From a virus: 25,983 nucleotides of DNA. The notes beneath the pieces were generated by a model. The model worked only from the letters and a program-made list of their open reading frames with translations, was not told where the DNA came from and searched no databases. The translations under genes and the position numbers were made by a program. Position 1 is the stretch's first letter, and every line of letters starts with the position of its first letter. Below are positions 15,881-22,217 of this stretch, in pieces. Where the stretch lies: positions 1 through 25,983 of the IMG/VR virus record IMGVR_UViG_3300021370_000030, one strand, 5' to 3'.

Positions 15881-18355
15881 ATGGCTGCTTTACTAAATCC
15901 ATTTGTTCGCGCACTTGACGCTAACGGAGACCCTGTAAGCGGCGCGTTGCTTTACGTGTTCGAGGCGGGAACTACAACGCCTGTGACGACATACAGCGAT
16001 AGCAGCCTGTCGGCAGCGCAGGCGCATCCTCTTGAGGCAAATTCAGCAGGCGAATTTGAGCAATCATTTCTTGAGAGCGGATCGTATAAAATACGTGTTT
16101 CCGATGCTGACGAAGTTACGCTAAATGAAACAGACAATGTGCGAATGGCAGCGCGCCCAGACGACCCAGTGTTTTTGCCAGATCAGGCAAGCATCTTAGC
16201 CGACACGTCAAGTTATGATGATGGAACCTATATAATCTCCCAAGCGGATGGCAGTCGGTTTCTCGTTTTATCGTCAGGCGCTACAGATTATGACGTGACG
16301 AATGCTGGCGGCGAAAAGTTGCAATATGTGAACCGCGATTATTTGACTGTTTCTGAGCTTCTTTCCAGCAACGAACAGGCGCGGGGGGCGGGGGCTTCAT
16401 GGTCGGCTGCTGGCTTTGGTTATGTAGAGGCGGAAAGCGCTGCCACAGATCATCACATCACAATCGGGTCCGGCGTGAAGCTGTATGCTAATTGTAAAAA
16501 TGGCTCTGTTAACGTCATGGCGTTTGGCGCGATTTCTGATGCCACCAGCAGCGGAGACGGCACCGACAACGCGACATTTTTCCAATCGGCCATAGATACG
16601 GGCTGTTCCGTTTTTGTCCCATCTGGCGATTTTCGGGTTTCTTCTGTTACAATAAGCACATCGGGTCAAAAGATTTTTGGCGATGGAATGGGGTCTAGCT
16701 TAGTTTATCCGATTGATACTTATTCATGTTTTATCGTCGCGCGCGACAAGATCGAAGTTTCAGACATTGAGTTCATCGGAAAGACTGGCAGCGACCAATA
16801 CGATGCGACAGGCGATTGCATTAAATTCGACGCCGTAACGAATGACGCGACATTTACCCGTCATATGGAGGGGTGCAAGGTTGAGCGCGTGGGCTTCCGA
16901 AACCTCAAAATGAACGGGATTTACGTCCCGCACCTATTGCGAGAAAGCCATATTCGTGAATGCCGTTTCGTTGGCGTTGGCGATGCCGCCACTAATCGTC
17001 ACGGGATTAAGTTTCTGAACAGCATTGGCACCGGATCCAACATCAACAATATTTGGATTGATAGTAATATGTTCTATCGGTTCAATTCCGCAGCGATCAA
17101 AGGCTATCGATCCACAGTTCTAGCCGGATCCGCCGGAAGCTTCGCAGATATCCGGTTGACCAATAACTTGATTCACGGGCAATTGATAGACGAAACAGGT
17201 GGCGGCGTTGAGCCAGAACCTACAAGCCACGTCCGCTTTCAGGACGCCAATACGTTGTTTGTTATTGGCAATAAATTCACATCTGTTCACCCGCTGCACT
17301 ACGGTCTCTATGTGACAAATACCGGGACTTACGGCAAAGTCGCGACTGTAATCGGGAACCACTTCGCAACCAAAACGACTGTAGATGGCGTGACTTATAG
17401 CCGCGACGGTGCAAATCTGGCTACGGGCGGATATGTCAATATCATCGGCACCGAAGCAATAAGCATCAACAACAACGAAATGGCCGCCGGGACATTTGTC
17501 AACGATATCACTTTATCGAATGGCGATTATACGTCCAAGATAAGCGTTTGCTGCACTGGCAACACGTCTGAGGCCGGGGCCGTTGCTGTGAGCCATTCTT
17601 CACTTGGGGCAATCAATTCTGGCTGGGCTGGAACAATTGAGCAAGATGATTTGATTGAGACGACAAACGATCTCGATATGTATGCGTCTTTAAATGTAAC
17701 TGCTGACGCGGTTTCAGAGTTCATCAGGACCGGCAACGGATTGGCGCTTCGGTTTAAATATGATGACGCGACTAGCGGGGCCTTCATAGGATCACCGGGT
17801 GCGAACCAATTCCAAGTCGCGTCAAATGGTGGCTCTCCACTGTTTGTGGTTGATAGCGTGAGCTCCACCCGCCCTGGCGCTGACAATTCATATTCTCTCG
17901 GTTCCGCGTCATACAGATGGTCTGATGTGTATTCGGTAAACGGCACAATCAATACATCTGATGAACGCGAAAAGCAGGATGTTGAGGAATTATCCGACGC
18001 AGAAATGGCTGTTGCTTCGGATTTGAAAGGATTGATCCGCAAGTTCAAGTGGCGGAACTCTGTCGCAGAGAAAGGTGACGCGGCCCGAATTCACGTTGGC
18101 GTCATGGCCCAAGAGGTTGTCGCGGCGTTTGCATCGCAGGGGCTGGATGCCCACGCCTATGGCGTTCTTTGCTTTGATGAATGGGAAGACCAATTCGAAG
18201 ACATTTATGAACAGCAGCCGGTATTGAACAAGGCGGGAGAGGATACCGGAAAAACGCAGCCCGTAAAGGTCGGCGAGCGACTATCCAGACCAAAGGGCAA
18301 TCTCTACGGCGTTCGCTATGAGCAGTTGTTTGCGTTTATAATCGCTGCAATGTAG
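15881..18355 (+). CDS. Tailspike with beta-helix and S74 autochaperone domain
   Basis: 824 residues. Residues 1-90 (NPFVRALDANGDPVSGALLY...) are a podoviral head/tail-binding module. From about residue 210 (VNVMAFGAISDATSSGDGTD) a pectate-lyase-3-like right-handed beta-helix begins, with DGTDNATFFQSAID and repeated short Asn/Gly/Val coils to about 600. The last 130 residues form a Peptidase S74 intramolecular chaperone: TSDEREKQDV places Ser693 and Lys698 at the spacing of the known Ser-Lys cleavage dyad. It then ends RYEQLFAFIIAA. The chaperone trimerises the spike and cuts itself off. The spike would bind and perhaps degrade surface polysaccharide; no catalytic residues can be assigned. Confidence 0.9.
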   Translation: MAALLNPFVRALDANGDPVSGALLYVFEAGTTTPVTTYSDSSLSAAQAHPLEANSAGEFEQSFLESGSYKIRVSDADEVTLNETDNVRMAARPDDPVFLPDQASILADTSSYDDGTYIISQADGSRFLVLSSGATDYDVTNAGGEKLQYVNRDYLTVSELLSSNEQARGAGASWSAAGFGYVEAESAATDHHITIGSGVKLYANCKNGSVNVMAFGAISDATSSGDGTDNATFFQSAIDTGCSVFVPSGDFRVSSVTISTSGQKIFGDGMGSSLVYPIDTYSCFIVARDKIEVSDIEFIGKTGSDQYDATGDCIKFDAVTNDATFTRHMEGCKVERVGFRNLKMNGIYVPHLLRESHIRECRFVGVGDAATNRHGIKFLNSIGTGSNINNIWIDSNMFYRFNSAAIKGYRSTVLAGSAGSFADIRLTNNLIHGQLIDETGGGVEPEPTSHVRFQDANTLFVIGNKFTSVHPLHYGLYVTNTGTYGKVATVIGNHFATKTTVDGVTYSRDGANLATGGYVNIIGTEAISINNNEMAAGTFVNDITLSNGDYTSKISVCCTGNTSEAGAVAVSHSSLGAINSGWAGTIEQDDLIETTNDLDMYASLNVTADAVSEFIRTGNGLALRFKYDDATSGAFIGSPGANQFQVASNGGSPLFVVDSVSSTRPGADNSYSLGSASYRWSDVYSVNGTINTSDEREKQDVEELSDAEMAVASDLKGLIRKFKWRNSVAEKGDAARIHVGVMAQEVVAAFASQGLDAHAYGVLCFDEWEDQFEDIYEQQPVLNKAGEDTGKTQPVKVGERLSRPKGNLYGVRYEQLFAFIIAAM

Positions 18356-18371
18356 CCCGCCCCCGCAACCC

Positions 18372-18400
18372 TTAACAGGCCGCAGCGTTTATGCTACCAA
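18372..18400 (+). promoter_or_regulatory. Possible promoter for the lysis region
   Basis: TTAACA (18372-18377), one base from the TTGACA consensus, is followed 17 bases later by TACCAA (18395-18400), a weak -10. It lies in the 73-base gap between the tailspike and the next gene, where a new transcript would be useful. A repeated GGCCGC occurs in the same gap. Evidence is sequence resemblance only. Confidence 0.22.
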
Positions 18401-18428
18401 TGGCCGCAAACAAACAAAGGACTACACC

Positions 18429-18659
18429 ATGACAGCAGACGAAATCCAAGCAATGATCGACAAAGACACGGTTCGTGTGGGCAAGATGATCAAGCACTAT
18501 GGAAGCCTTGCAGACAAGCTCTGTGCCGAAGGTCAAGACGAAGCCTCGTCAAACGTGCGTGAGACAGTCGGTCACCTAAATTTCGTGATTGCCATCGGCC
18601 GGCGTACAACGTGCGAGATTGACGGCGTAACGATTAAACCGCTGGGTGGCGGCAAGTAA
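18429..18659 (+). CDS. Small soluble protein, unknown function
   Basis: 76 residues with an AAAGGA ribosome site. Residues 1-60 are helical and charged (TADEIQAMIDKDTVRVGKMI, then AEGQDEASSNVRETVGHLNF). The end forms a short beta segment with GVTIKPLGGGK. There is no membrane span or motif. It is the first gene after the tailspike, and its stop overlaps the next start (TAATG), so it belongs to the accessory and lysis transcript. I do not recognise it. Confidence 0.6.
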   Translation: MTADEIQAMIDKDTVRVGKMIKHYGSLADKLCAEGQDEASSNVRETVGHLNFVIAIGRRTTCEIDGVTIKPLGGGK

Positions 18660-19183
18660 TGTGGTGGACGGTGTGGCTCATCCTTGCGGGCGTTCTTGCT
18701 GCTCTGAATGATGGGCCGCGCCGCCGCGCTTTGCTGACAATCTGCACTGCCTTGTTGGTGGTGCAGATATTCAAGTTCTTACCAGTCGGTGACCTCATAT
18801 GGCTTTGCTTTGCTGCATCATGGGTGACCGTTGGCGGAATGATTTTGACAACATCTCCTAAAAGTTCAACCCTAGCGATAATCTCGGCGGCATGTTACGC
18901 TATAGGCGAGTGGATGGGGTTCGATTTCGCAGCCGGTTCAAACCATATGTGGGAAAGCCCTTTATTCTACGCAGATATGGCCTTAGTGGCCTCGATTCTT
19001 GTGCTAGGGGGCAGCGACGCGTGGAGATATATCAGGCGGTCAGTCGAGAAGTTAGCGACGCACTCAAGCCCTTCGTATGGTCACTCATCATCGCTCAAGG
19101 GACATTTACAGTCGCCCTCGCAATCTTCTACGTCAAAGAAAAGATTTGCAACCGCAGAAAGTGACGGGGGCCGAAATGCCTAA
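18659..19183 (+). CDS. Multi-span membrane protein, unknown function
   Basis: 174 residues. Hydrophobic segments lie at about 1-17 (WWTVWLILAGVLAALNDG), 24-40, 42-65 (VGDLIWLCFAASWVTVGGMI), 70-85 and 98-118. The protein is thus mostly membrane up to about residue 120. The last 50 residues change abruptly to Ser/His/Lys-rich low-complexity sequence. This tail coincides with the nested frame at 19021-19164 that encodes a coherent small membrane protein, so the tail may be a by-product of the overlap or a frameshift may join the frames. The TAATG overlap and GGTGG ribosome site support the start. Confidence 0.55.
   Translation: MWWTVWLILAGVLAALNDGPRRRALLTICTALLVVQIFKFLPVGDLIWLCFAASWVTVGGMILTTSPKSSTLAIISAACYAIGEWMGFDFAAGSNHMWESPLFYADMALVASILVLGGSDAWRYIRRSVEKLATHSSPSYGHSSSLKGHLQSPSQSSTSKKRFATAESDGGRNA
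19021..19164 (+). CDS. Nested 47-residue single-span membrane protein
   Basis: Encoded in the -1 frame relative to, and entirely inside, the membrane-protein gene at 18659. GTG 19021 has GGGGG about nine bases upstream. The product has an amphipathic N-terminal helix (EIYQAVSREVSDALKPF), one hydrophobic helix (VWSLIIAQGTFTVALAIFYV) and a basic end (KEKICNRRK), a textbook single-pass topology. The alternative is a -1 shift at CTAGGGGGC (about 19010) fusing the frames. The reading frame is open from 18892, but earlier residues are Arg-rich and not membrane-like, so I favour the GTG. Confidence 0.4.
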   Translation: MEIYQAVSREVSDALKPFVWSLIIAQGTFTVALAIFYVKEKICNRRK

Positions 19184-19658
19184 CTCATTTGCATATGAAG
19201 AAACCGGATCAGTCAGCCTCACGAAGATAGACTATCTTGCCTCGACATATTTCACGGGCTTTGGTTTATGGATCTTGGCTTGGGGCGAGGGCGGCGCAAT
19301 ATCCGCCAAGGCGTTTGAGCACGTCAGGGACAATATCCACGCAACCGGGCTAGGCGCACCATATGCCGTTGTCGGACTTGCCTGCGTGTTCCTTGGCTTG
19401 TTCTATGCCATCGCTGTGAGGATCAACGGACATGGGATGTATTGGACGCCCATCGCGCGCGGTGGCGCTTGTGTAACGATTTCAATTTTTATGCTGCATT
19501 TCTCCGCATCTATCGCAGCAACGCAGGGGAGTAGCTCTGGCGTGTTCACATATTTTGCAGCGGGCGTTGTTTACTTTTCAATTTTCATTGCCCACTTGCC
19601 CCGCATATCCCGAGCCTTGATCCTGATATGGGAGCGACTCAGTGGAGTGGGTGCCTGA
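19176..19658 (+). CDS. Four-span membrane protein, unknown function
   Basis: 160 residues from the ATG at 19176, preceded by GGGGG; an in-frame start at 19077 lies within the previous gene. The soluble N-terminus (SFAYEETGSVSLTKIDYL) is followed by hydrophobic segments near 26-40 (FTGFGLWILAWGEGG), 60-82 (APYAVVGLACVFLGLFYAIA), 95-115 and 125-145 (GVFTYFAAGVVYFSIFIAHL). It is an inner-membrane protein of unknown role. Placed among small membrane proteins upstream of endolysin, it could affect holin timing or superinfection exclusion, but no family is recognised. Confidence 0.6.
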   Translation: MPNSFAYEETGSVSLTKIDYLASTYFTGFGLWILAWGEGGAISAKAFEHVRDNIHATGLGAPYAVVGLACVFLGLFYAIAVRINGHGMYWTPIARGGACVTISIFMLHFSASIAATQGSSSGVFTYFAAGVVYFSIFIAHLPRISRALILIWERLSGVGA

Positions 19659-19950
19659 TGCGATAACAGCCGCAGGCATTGCTTACGAGAAGATCGGGTT
19701 TGCAGGGCTTTTGGTTTTGCTATCGTTTTTCATGGTTGGGTTTTCAGTATGGCGGCAATTGAAGTCTGACGATGGGCCGAAGATAATAGACCCGCCAAAC
19801 CTGAAGTGTGGCGCGAATGAGTTCGTAGAAGTGCTAAACGATTTGAGCCGGTCCAACCATGAGGCGGTCAAAAATCAGGTTGAGATCGTGGCAACAATTC
19901 GGGACATTCGGGAAGATATCATCATTCTAAAAGACAGAATTCAAAGGTAG
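19642..19950 (+). CDS. Single-span membrane protein with coiled-coil tail (holin-like)
   Basis: 102 residues from GTG 19642, overlapping the previous gene by 17 bases, with GGGAG upstream. Residues 18-42 form one strong membrane helix (IGFAGLLVLLSFFMVGFSVW). A Pro-containing linker with one cysteine follows, then a charged coiled coil to the end (EVLNDLSRSNHEAVKNQVEI..., ending DIIILKDRIQR). It lies 10 bases before the endolysin gene. Small one-helix proteins with a coiled coil next to lysins are often holins or holin regulators. That role is inferred from position. The 50-residue protein at 20605 is the other candidate. Confidence 0.6.
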   Translation: MEWVPDAITAAGIAYEKIGFAGLLVLLSFFMVGFSVWRQLKSDDGPKIIDPPNLKCGANEFVEVLNDLSRSNHEAVKNQVEIVATIRDIREDIIILKDRIQR

Positions 19951-19960
19951 GAGGCAGCAG

Positions 19961-20605
19961 ATGGCAAAGATTTACAAAAACTGGAAAGATTACCCGACAG
20001 AGCATTGGCGCTGGCCCGATTTCAGCCCACAGGAAATGGCTTGTCGCGGCACGGGGCGTCTGATGATTGTCCCTGCGGCCATGGATAAGCTACAGGCGCT
20101 CAGGGACAAGTTAGGGCGTCCTATGATCGTCAACAGTGCCTATCGGTCCCCAGAACACAACGCAGCCGTTGGCGGGGCTGAAGACAGCGAGCACATGAAA
20201 GGCACAGCCTTCGACGTGAAGATGGATAACCACGATCCGGCGCACTATATCAAGACTGCCAAGTCGGTTGGGTTTCAGGCTATCGGGACTTACCCGCGCC
20301 AGAACTTTGTCCATGTGGATGATCGAGGCTCTGCGGCAAGCTGGGGTAAACCGTTTCCCAAGCGCGCAGCAACACCTGAATTTGCGACGGAGGAAAAGCG
20401 GCCTGAAACCAATCCAGTCAAAGATCCACAGGTTCAGGGTATCGTTGCAGGTATCACGGGCGCAGCGACGGCATCGCCAGCAATCCTGAAAGGCGTGTCT
20501 GACCTCGATCCGATTGCTCAATACATCGCCATTGGCGGCATCATGGTTGTTGTGGTGGTCCTGCTCTGGCTCATGGTCCGCCGCATCGGATGGCTGGCCC
20601 AATAA
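19961..20605 (+). CDS. Peptidase M15 endolysin with C-terminal membrane anchor
   Basis: 214 residues. The N-terminal ~140 residues are an M15-type D-Ala-D-Ala-like zinc peptidase: YRSPEHNAAVGG, then SEHMKGTAFDV with His78 and Asp85, and NFVHVDDRG with His118, giving the His-Asp-His zinc site. It cuts peptide cross-links in peptidoglycan. A Pro/Lys-rich linker (about 140-160) leads to Gly/Ala-rich residues and a hydrophobic helix YIAIGGIMVVVVVLLWLMVR near 188-207, with a basic end. No N-terminal signal is seen. A C-terminal anchor is unusual for an endolysin and could hold the enzyme at the membrane until holin action. Confidence 0.88.
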   Translation: MAKIYKNWKDYPTEHWRWPDFSPQEMACRGTGRLMIVPAAMDKLQALRDKLGRPMIVNSAYRSPEHNAAVGGAEDSEHMKGTAFDVKMDNHDPAHYIKTAKSVGFQAIGTYPRQNFVHVDDRGSAASWGKPFPKRAATPEFATEEKRPETNPVKDPQVQGIVAGITGAATASPAILKGVSDLDPIAQYIAIGGIMVVVVVLLWLMVRRIGWLAQ

Positions 20606-20757
20606 TGGGCTTTGTTTATCTTGCAATATTTTTCGGGATCATCGGCGTTGGGGCCGGTGTTCTCGCGGGATGGCTTACGCCGGCCGATTCAATGCCTGAG
20701 ATTTTGGGCGTGGCTGGCGTGGGCTTTGGCCTATGGCTTGGGAGAAACTGGAAATGA
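20605..20757 (+). CDS. 50-residue two-span membrane protein, holin candidate
   Basis: Starts in the TAATG overlap with the endolysin stop and ends in an ATGA overlap with the inner spanin. Two hydrophobic segments, FVYLAIFFGIIGVGAGVLAG and EILGVAGVGFGLWLG, flank a short TPADSMP loop, and the end is basic (RNWK). Small, two-helix, glycine-rich and placed between endolysin and spanin, it fits a class II-like holin or pinholin that releases or depolarises the membrane. Function is inferred from size, topology and context. Confidence 0.55.
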   Translation: MGFVYLAIFFGIIGVGAGVLAGWLTPADSMPEILGVAGVGFGLWLGRNWK

Positions 20758-21089
20758 TCGGACTTCTGACAGGCGTATCGCTTCGCACATGGCTCATTGT
20801 GGCCACTGTGGCGGGTGCTGGGGCGTTTATCGGCTGGAATAGGTGGGATGCTGTACGGGACGCACGACAGGCCGCAGAGGCGGACGCGTTGCGGGCAACC
20901 ATTCGGATAATCAAGGAACAACAGGAGCGCAGGAATGACATTGAGAAATTGGATGATTGCGAGTTGCTGCGTGATGCTATTAAGCGGCTGTCCGGGGATG
21001 CAGCCCGAGCCGCTTCCGAATTTCAGCGATGTGGTGAGGAAACCGCCAACGGTTCCGCCGAAAACGGTGACGTACCTAGCGAAGAATGA
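20754..21089 (+). CDS. Inner-membrane spanin (Rz-like)
   Basis: 111 residues from the ATG at 20754, coupled to the holin candidate by ATGA. Residues about 12-28 (TWLIVATVAGAGAFIGW) are a membrane anchor. Residues 30-80 are a charged Ala/Arg/Glu coiled coil with ARQAAEADALRATIRIIKEQ, and the C-terminus is Asn/Gly/Glu-rich. This is the i-spanin layout: an anchored helix crossing the periplasm to meet an outer-membrane lipoprotein. The outer-spanin gene begins inside it at 20935 in another frame, as in lambda Rz/Rz1. Together they would fuse the membranes in the last lysis step of a Gram-negative host. Confidence 0.82.
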   Translation: MIGLLTGVSLRTWLIVATVAGAGAFIGWNRWDAVRDARQAAEADALRATIRIIKEQQERRNDIEKLDDCELLRDAIKRLSGDAARAASEFQRCGEETANGSAENGDVPSEE

Positions 21090-21153
21090 CGCGGGTTTGC
21101 TGCGTTGGGTTTTGGAAGTCGCGCAGGCTTGCGACGAATACGGGTGCGCGTGA
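20935..21153 (+). CDS. Outer-membrane spanin lipoprotein (Rz1-like)
   Basis: 72 residues, in the +1 frame relative to the inner spanin, overlapping it by 155 bases and extending 64 beyond. The N-terminus has a basic start, a hydrophobic stretch and a lipobox LLSGC, making Cys19 the likely lipidation site. The mature part is proline-rich (PEPLPNF, KPPTVPPKTV) as in Rz1 proteins, and ends with a CDEYGCA segment. An AGGAG motif precedes the ATG. It would sit in the inner leaflet of the outer membrane and bind the inner spanin. The partially embedded arrangement is known in phages. Confidence 0.85.
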   Translation: MTLRNWMIASCCVMLLSGCPGMQPEPLPNFSDVVRKPPTVPPKTVTYLAKNDAGLLRWVLEVAQACDEYGCA

Positions 21154-21203
21154 TCTCGGAAAAGGCCAGCGTTGAAGTTTGGCGCTTCGGTGTCTGGAGG
21201 ACT

Positions 21204-21290
21204 ATGACCAACCGACACTCACCAACGCGCGCTCCATATGAATTTAAGGCGTTGGAATGTGAACGATTGTGCTGGCCTTATCGGAGATAG
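21204..21290 (+). CDS. 28-residue ORF with a strong ribosome site (doubtful)
   Basis: ATG 21204 is preceded by TGGAGGA, the best Shine-Dalgarno match in this gap. The product (MTNRHSPTRAPYEFKALECE..., ending RR) is hydrophilic with two cysteines. It lies between the outer spanin and the convergent minus-strand gene. It shows no recognisable fold, and at this length chance cannot be excluded. A second open frame with a GTG at 21269 overlaps its end. Confidence 0.25.
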   Translation: MTNRHSPTRAPYEFKALECERLCWPYRR

Positions 21291-21293
21291 CCG

Positions 21294-21314
21294 CCCGCGC
21301 CCGTGTGACGCGGG
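21294..21314. terminator. GC-rich hairpin between convergent genes
   Basis: A perfect six-base stem CCCGCG (21294-21299) / CGCGGG (21309-21314) with a nine-base loop lies ten bases before the end of the minus-strand gene at 21324 and after the plus-strand lysis genes. There is no T-run on either side, so it is not a classic intrinsic terminator. It could stop transcription from both sides with Rho, or be incidental. Confidence 0.28.
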
Positions 21315-21323
21315 ATGGCGTGT

Positions 21324-21830
21324 TTAAGGCTGGCCACCTTGGGCGATGCGATCAAACTGCGGTGCTGTGGATCTGCCATTCATGCGCTGATCAACAATCG
21401 CGGATCCTGCGATCATTCCCCCAACAATTGCGAACGGTCCACCGCCTGCGAATACAAAGGCAGCATTTGCAAGGCCAGTTGATCCAGCAGAGTCGGAAAC
21501 AGTTTCAATCTCAAACTGAGTTGCGCCATTTGCTCGCATTGCATGGCATATTCCAAGCTTAACAAGAACGCCGACAAGTGGTGACGCCGCATTGCCCGCC
21601 GCTCCAATGACAGGATTTGCCTCTTCCGCCACACCCGTTGCGATGGCCAATGCGCTTGCCCCGATATCGCCTGCCCCGTGCCACCCAATGCAACGCTCTG
21701 CCTTTGGTGTGACGCCAGACCCCGGCACCATTTCAATCATGATTTCTTGCGCCATACAGGCGACAGTTGTTGCCACGGCGAAAACCGATGCAAGCCCGAG
21801 GGCGTATGCTGTTGATGTTTTGAAGTTCAT
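21324..21830 (-). CDS. Exported or membrane protein, unknown function
   Basis: 168 residues on the minus strand with an AAAGGA ribosome site. Residues 1-29 look like a signal peptide (basic NFK, hydrophobic core, ACMAQ end) with possible cleavage near residue 28. Two later hydrophobic, Gly/Ala-rich stretches lie at about 55-95 and 118-147. The segment with Asp55 and EEANPVIG (69-76) vaguely resembles small DUF5658-like membrane proteins. Cys47 and Cys95 could pair in the periplasm. It is transcribed away from the recombinase with the 79-residue gene upstream. It may be a lysogenic-conversion or exclusion factor, inferred from context only. Confidence 0.6.
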   Translation of the reverse strand: MNFKTSTAYALGLASVFAVATTVACMAQEIMIEMVPGSGVTPKAERCIGWHGAGDIGASALAIATGVAEEANPVIGAAGNAASPLVGVLVKLGICHAMRANGATQFEIETVSDSAGSTGLANAAFVFAGGGPFAIVGGMIAGSAIVDQRMNGRSTAPQFDRIAQGGQP

Positions 21831-21842
21831 TGTGTTGGTCCT

Positions 21843-22082
21843 TTATCGTTGCGTTTCGACAAGGCGAATTGCCATGCCTTCGATCGTGTCGCCGGGTGTG
21901 TCCGGCTTTTGCGCTTTGCGACCTTCATATCCCGCCACCCCAAGCGCCCATAGGCACTCGCGGGCCATCCGCTCAGACCAGTCTCTTGATGTGGGCGAGA
22001 GGTTGTGCCGCGCGTGACTATCAAAGAACGCATATGCGAGCCGTAGCACGTTGTCCTTTTCCGCTTTGGTCCGGTTCACCAT
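21843..22082 (-). CDS. Small soluble protein, unknown function
   Basis: 79 residues, first gene of a two-gene minus-strand operon, ending 12 bases before the exported protein gene. An AGGA motif lies upstream of the ATG. The sequence is helical with aromatic residues (NVLRLAYAFFDSHARHNLSP, DWSERMARECLWALGVAGYE). It has no recognisable motif or membrane span. Given its position facing the recombinase across a divergent regulatory region, it might be a regulator, but no HTH is clear. Not recognised. Confidence 0.55.
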   Translation of the reverse strand: MVNRTKAEKDNVLRLAYAFFDSHARHNLSPTSRDWSERMARECLWALGVAGYEGRKAQKPDTPGDTIEGMAIRLVETQR

Positions 22083-22109
22083 TAGTCAGACGGTCCTATC
22101 TTTGTTTCG

Positions 22110-22212
22110 CTACATAGCAGATAGCATAGCATATATGGTCGCGCAAGCACAAAAGCATTTTGTACCAGAATTATTTAGCACCTTTACATATACGGGATTA
22201 TTCCTTATGTAG
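22110..22212. promoter_or_regulatory. Divergent control region with repeated TAGCA motifs
   Basis: This AT-rich intergenic region separates the minus-strand pair from the recombinase. TAGCA occurs at 22115, 22122, 22127 and 22176. CTACATA (22110-22116) and TATGTAG (22206-22212) form a seven-base inverted repeat 89 bases apart, one at each promoter side. This could be operators or recombinase-binding (res-like) sites. No protein is known to bind here. Confidence 0.35.
22183..22211 (+). promoter_or_regulatory. Possible promoter of the serine recombinase
   Basis: TTTACA (22183-22188, five of six bases matching TTGACA), a 17-base spacer, then TATGTA (22206-22211). The recombinase ATG at 22218 is only six bases after the -10, so the mRNA would begin at or near the start codon (leaderless). 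No strong Shine-Dalgarno sequence precedes that ATG, which is consistent with this. Confidence 0.3.
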
Positions 22213-22217
22213 AAGAT

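Noticed and set aside
15881-18355. Recombinase-driven inversion of the tailspike
   Set aside because: I found no inverted repeats flanking a tailspike segment, and the recombinase is over 3.8 kb away across unrelated lysis genes.
21269-21562. Plus-strand ORF whose start (SEIAARARVTRDGVF) resembles an HTH
   Set aside because: It soon becomes antisense to the exported-protein gene and its later sequence is Gln/Arg-rich noise. The HTH resemblance covers only about 20 residues.
22110-22140. TAGCA tract as a CRISPR or iteron replication origin
   Set aside because: The repeats are only five bases at uneven spacing, with no spacers and no replication initiator gene alongside.
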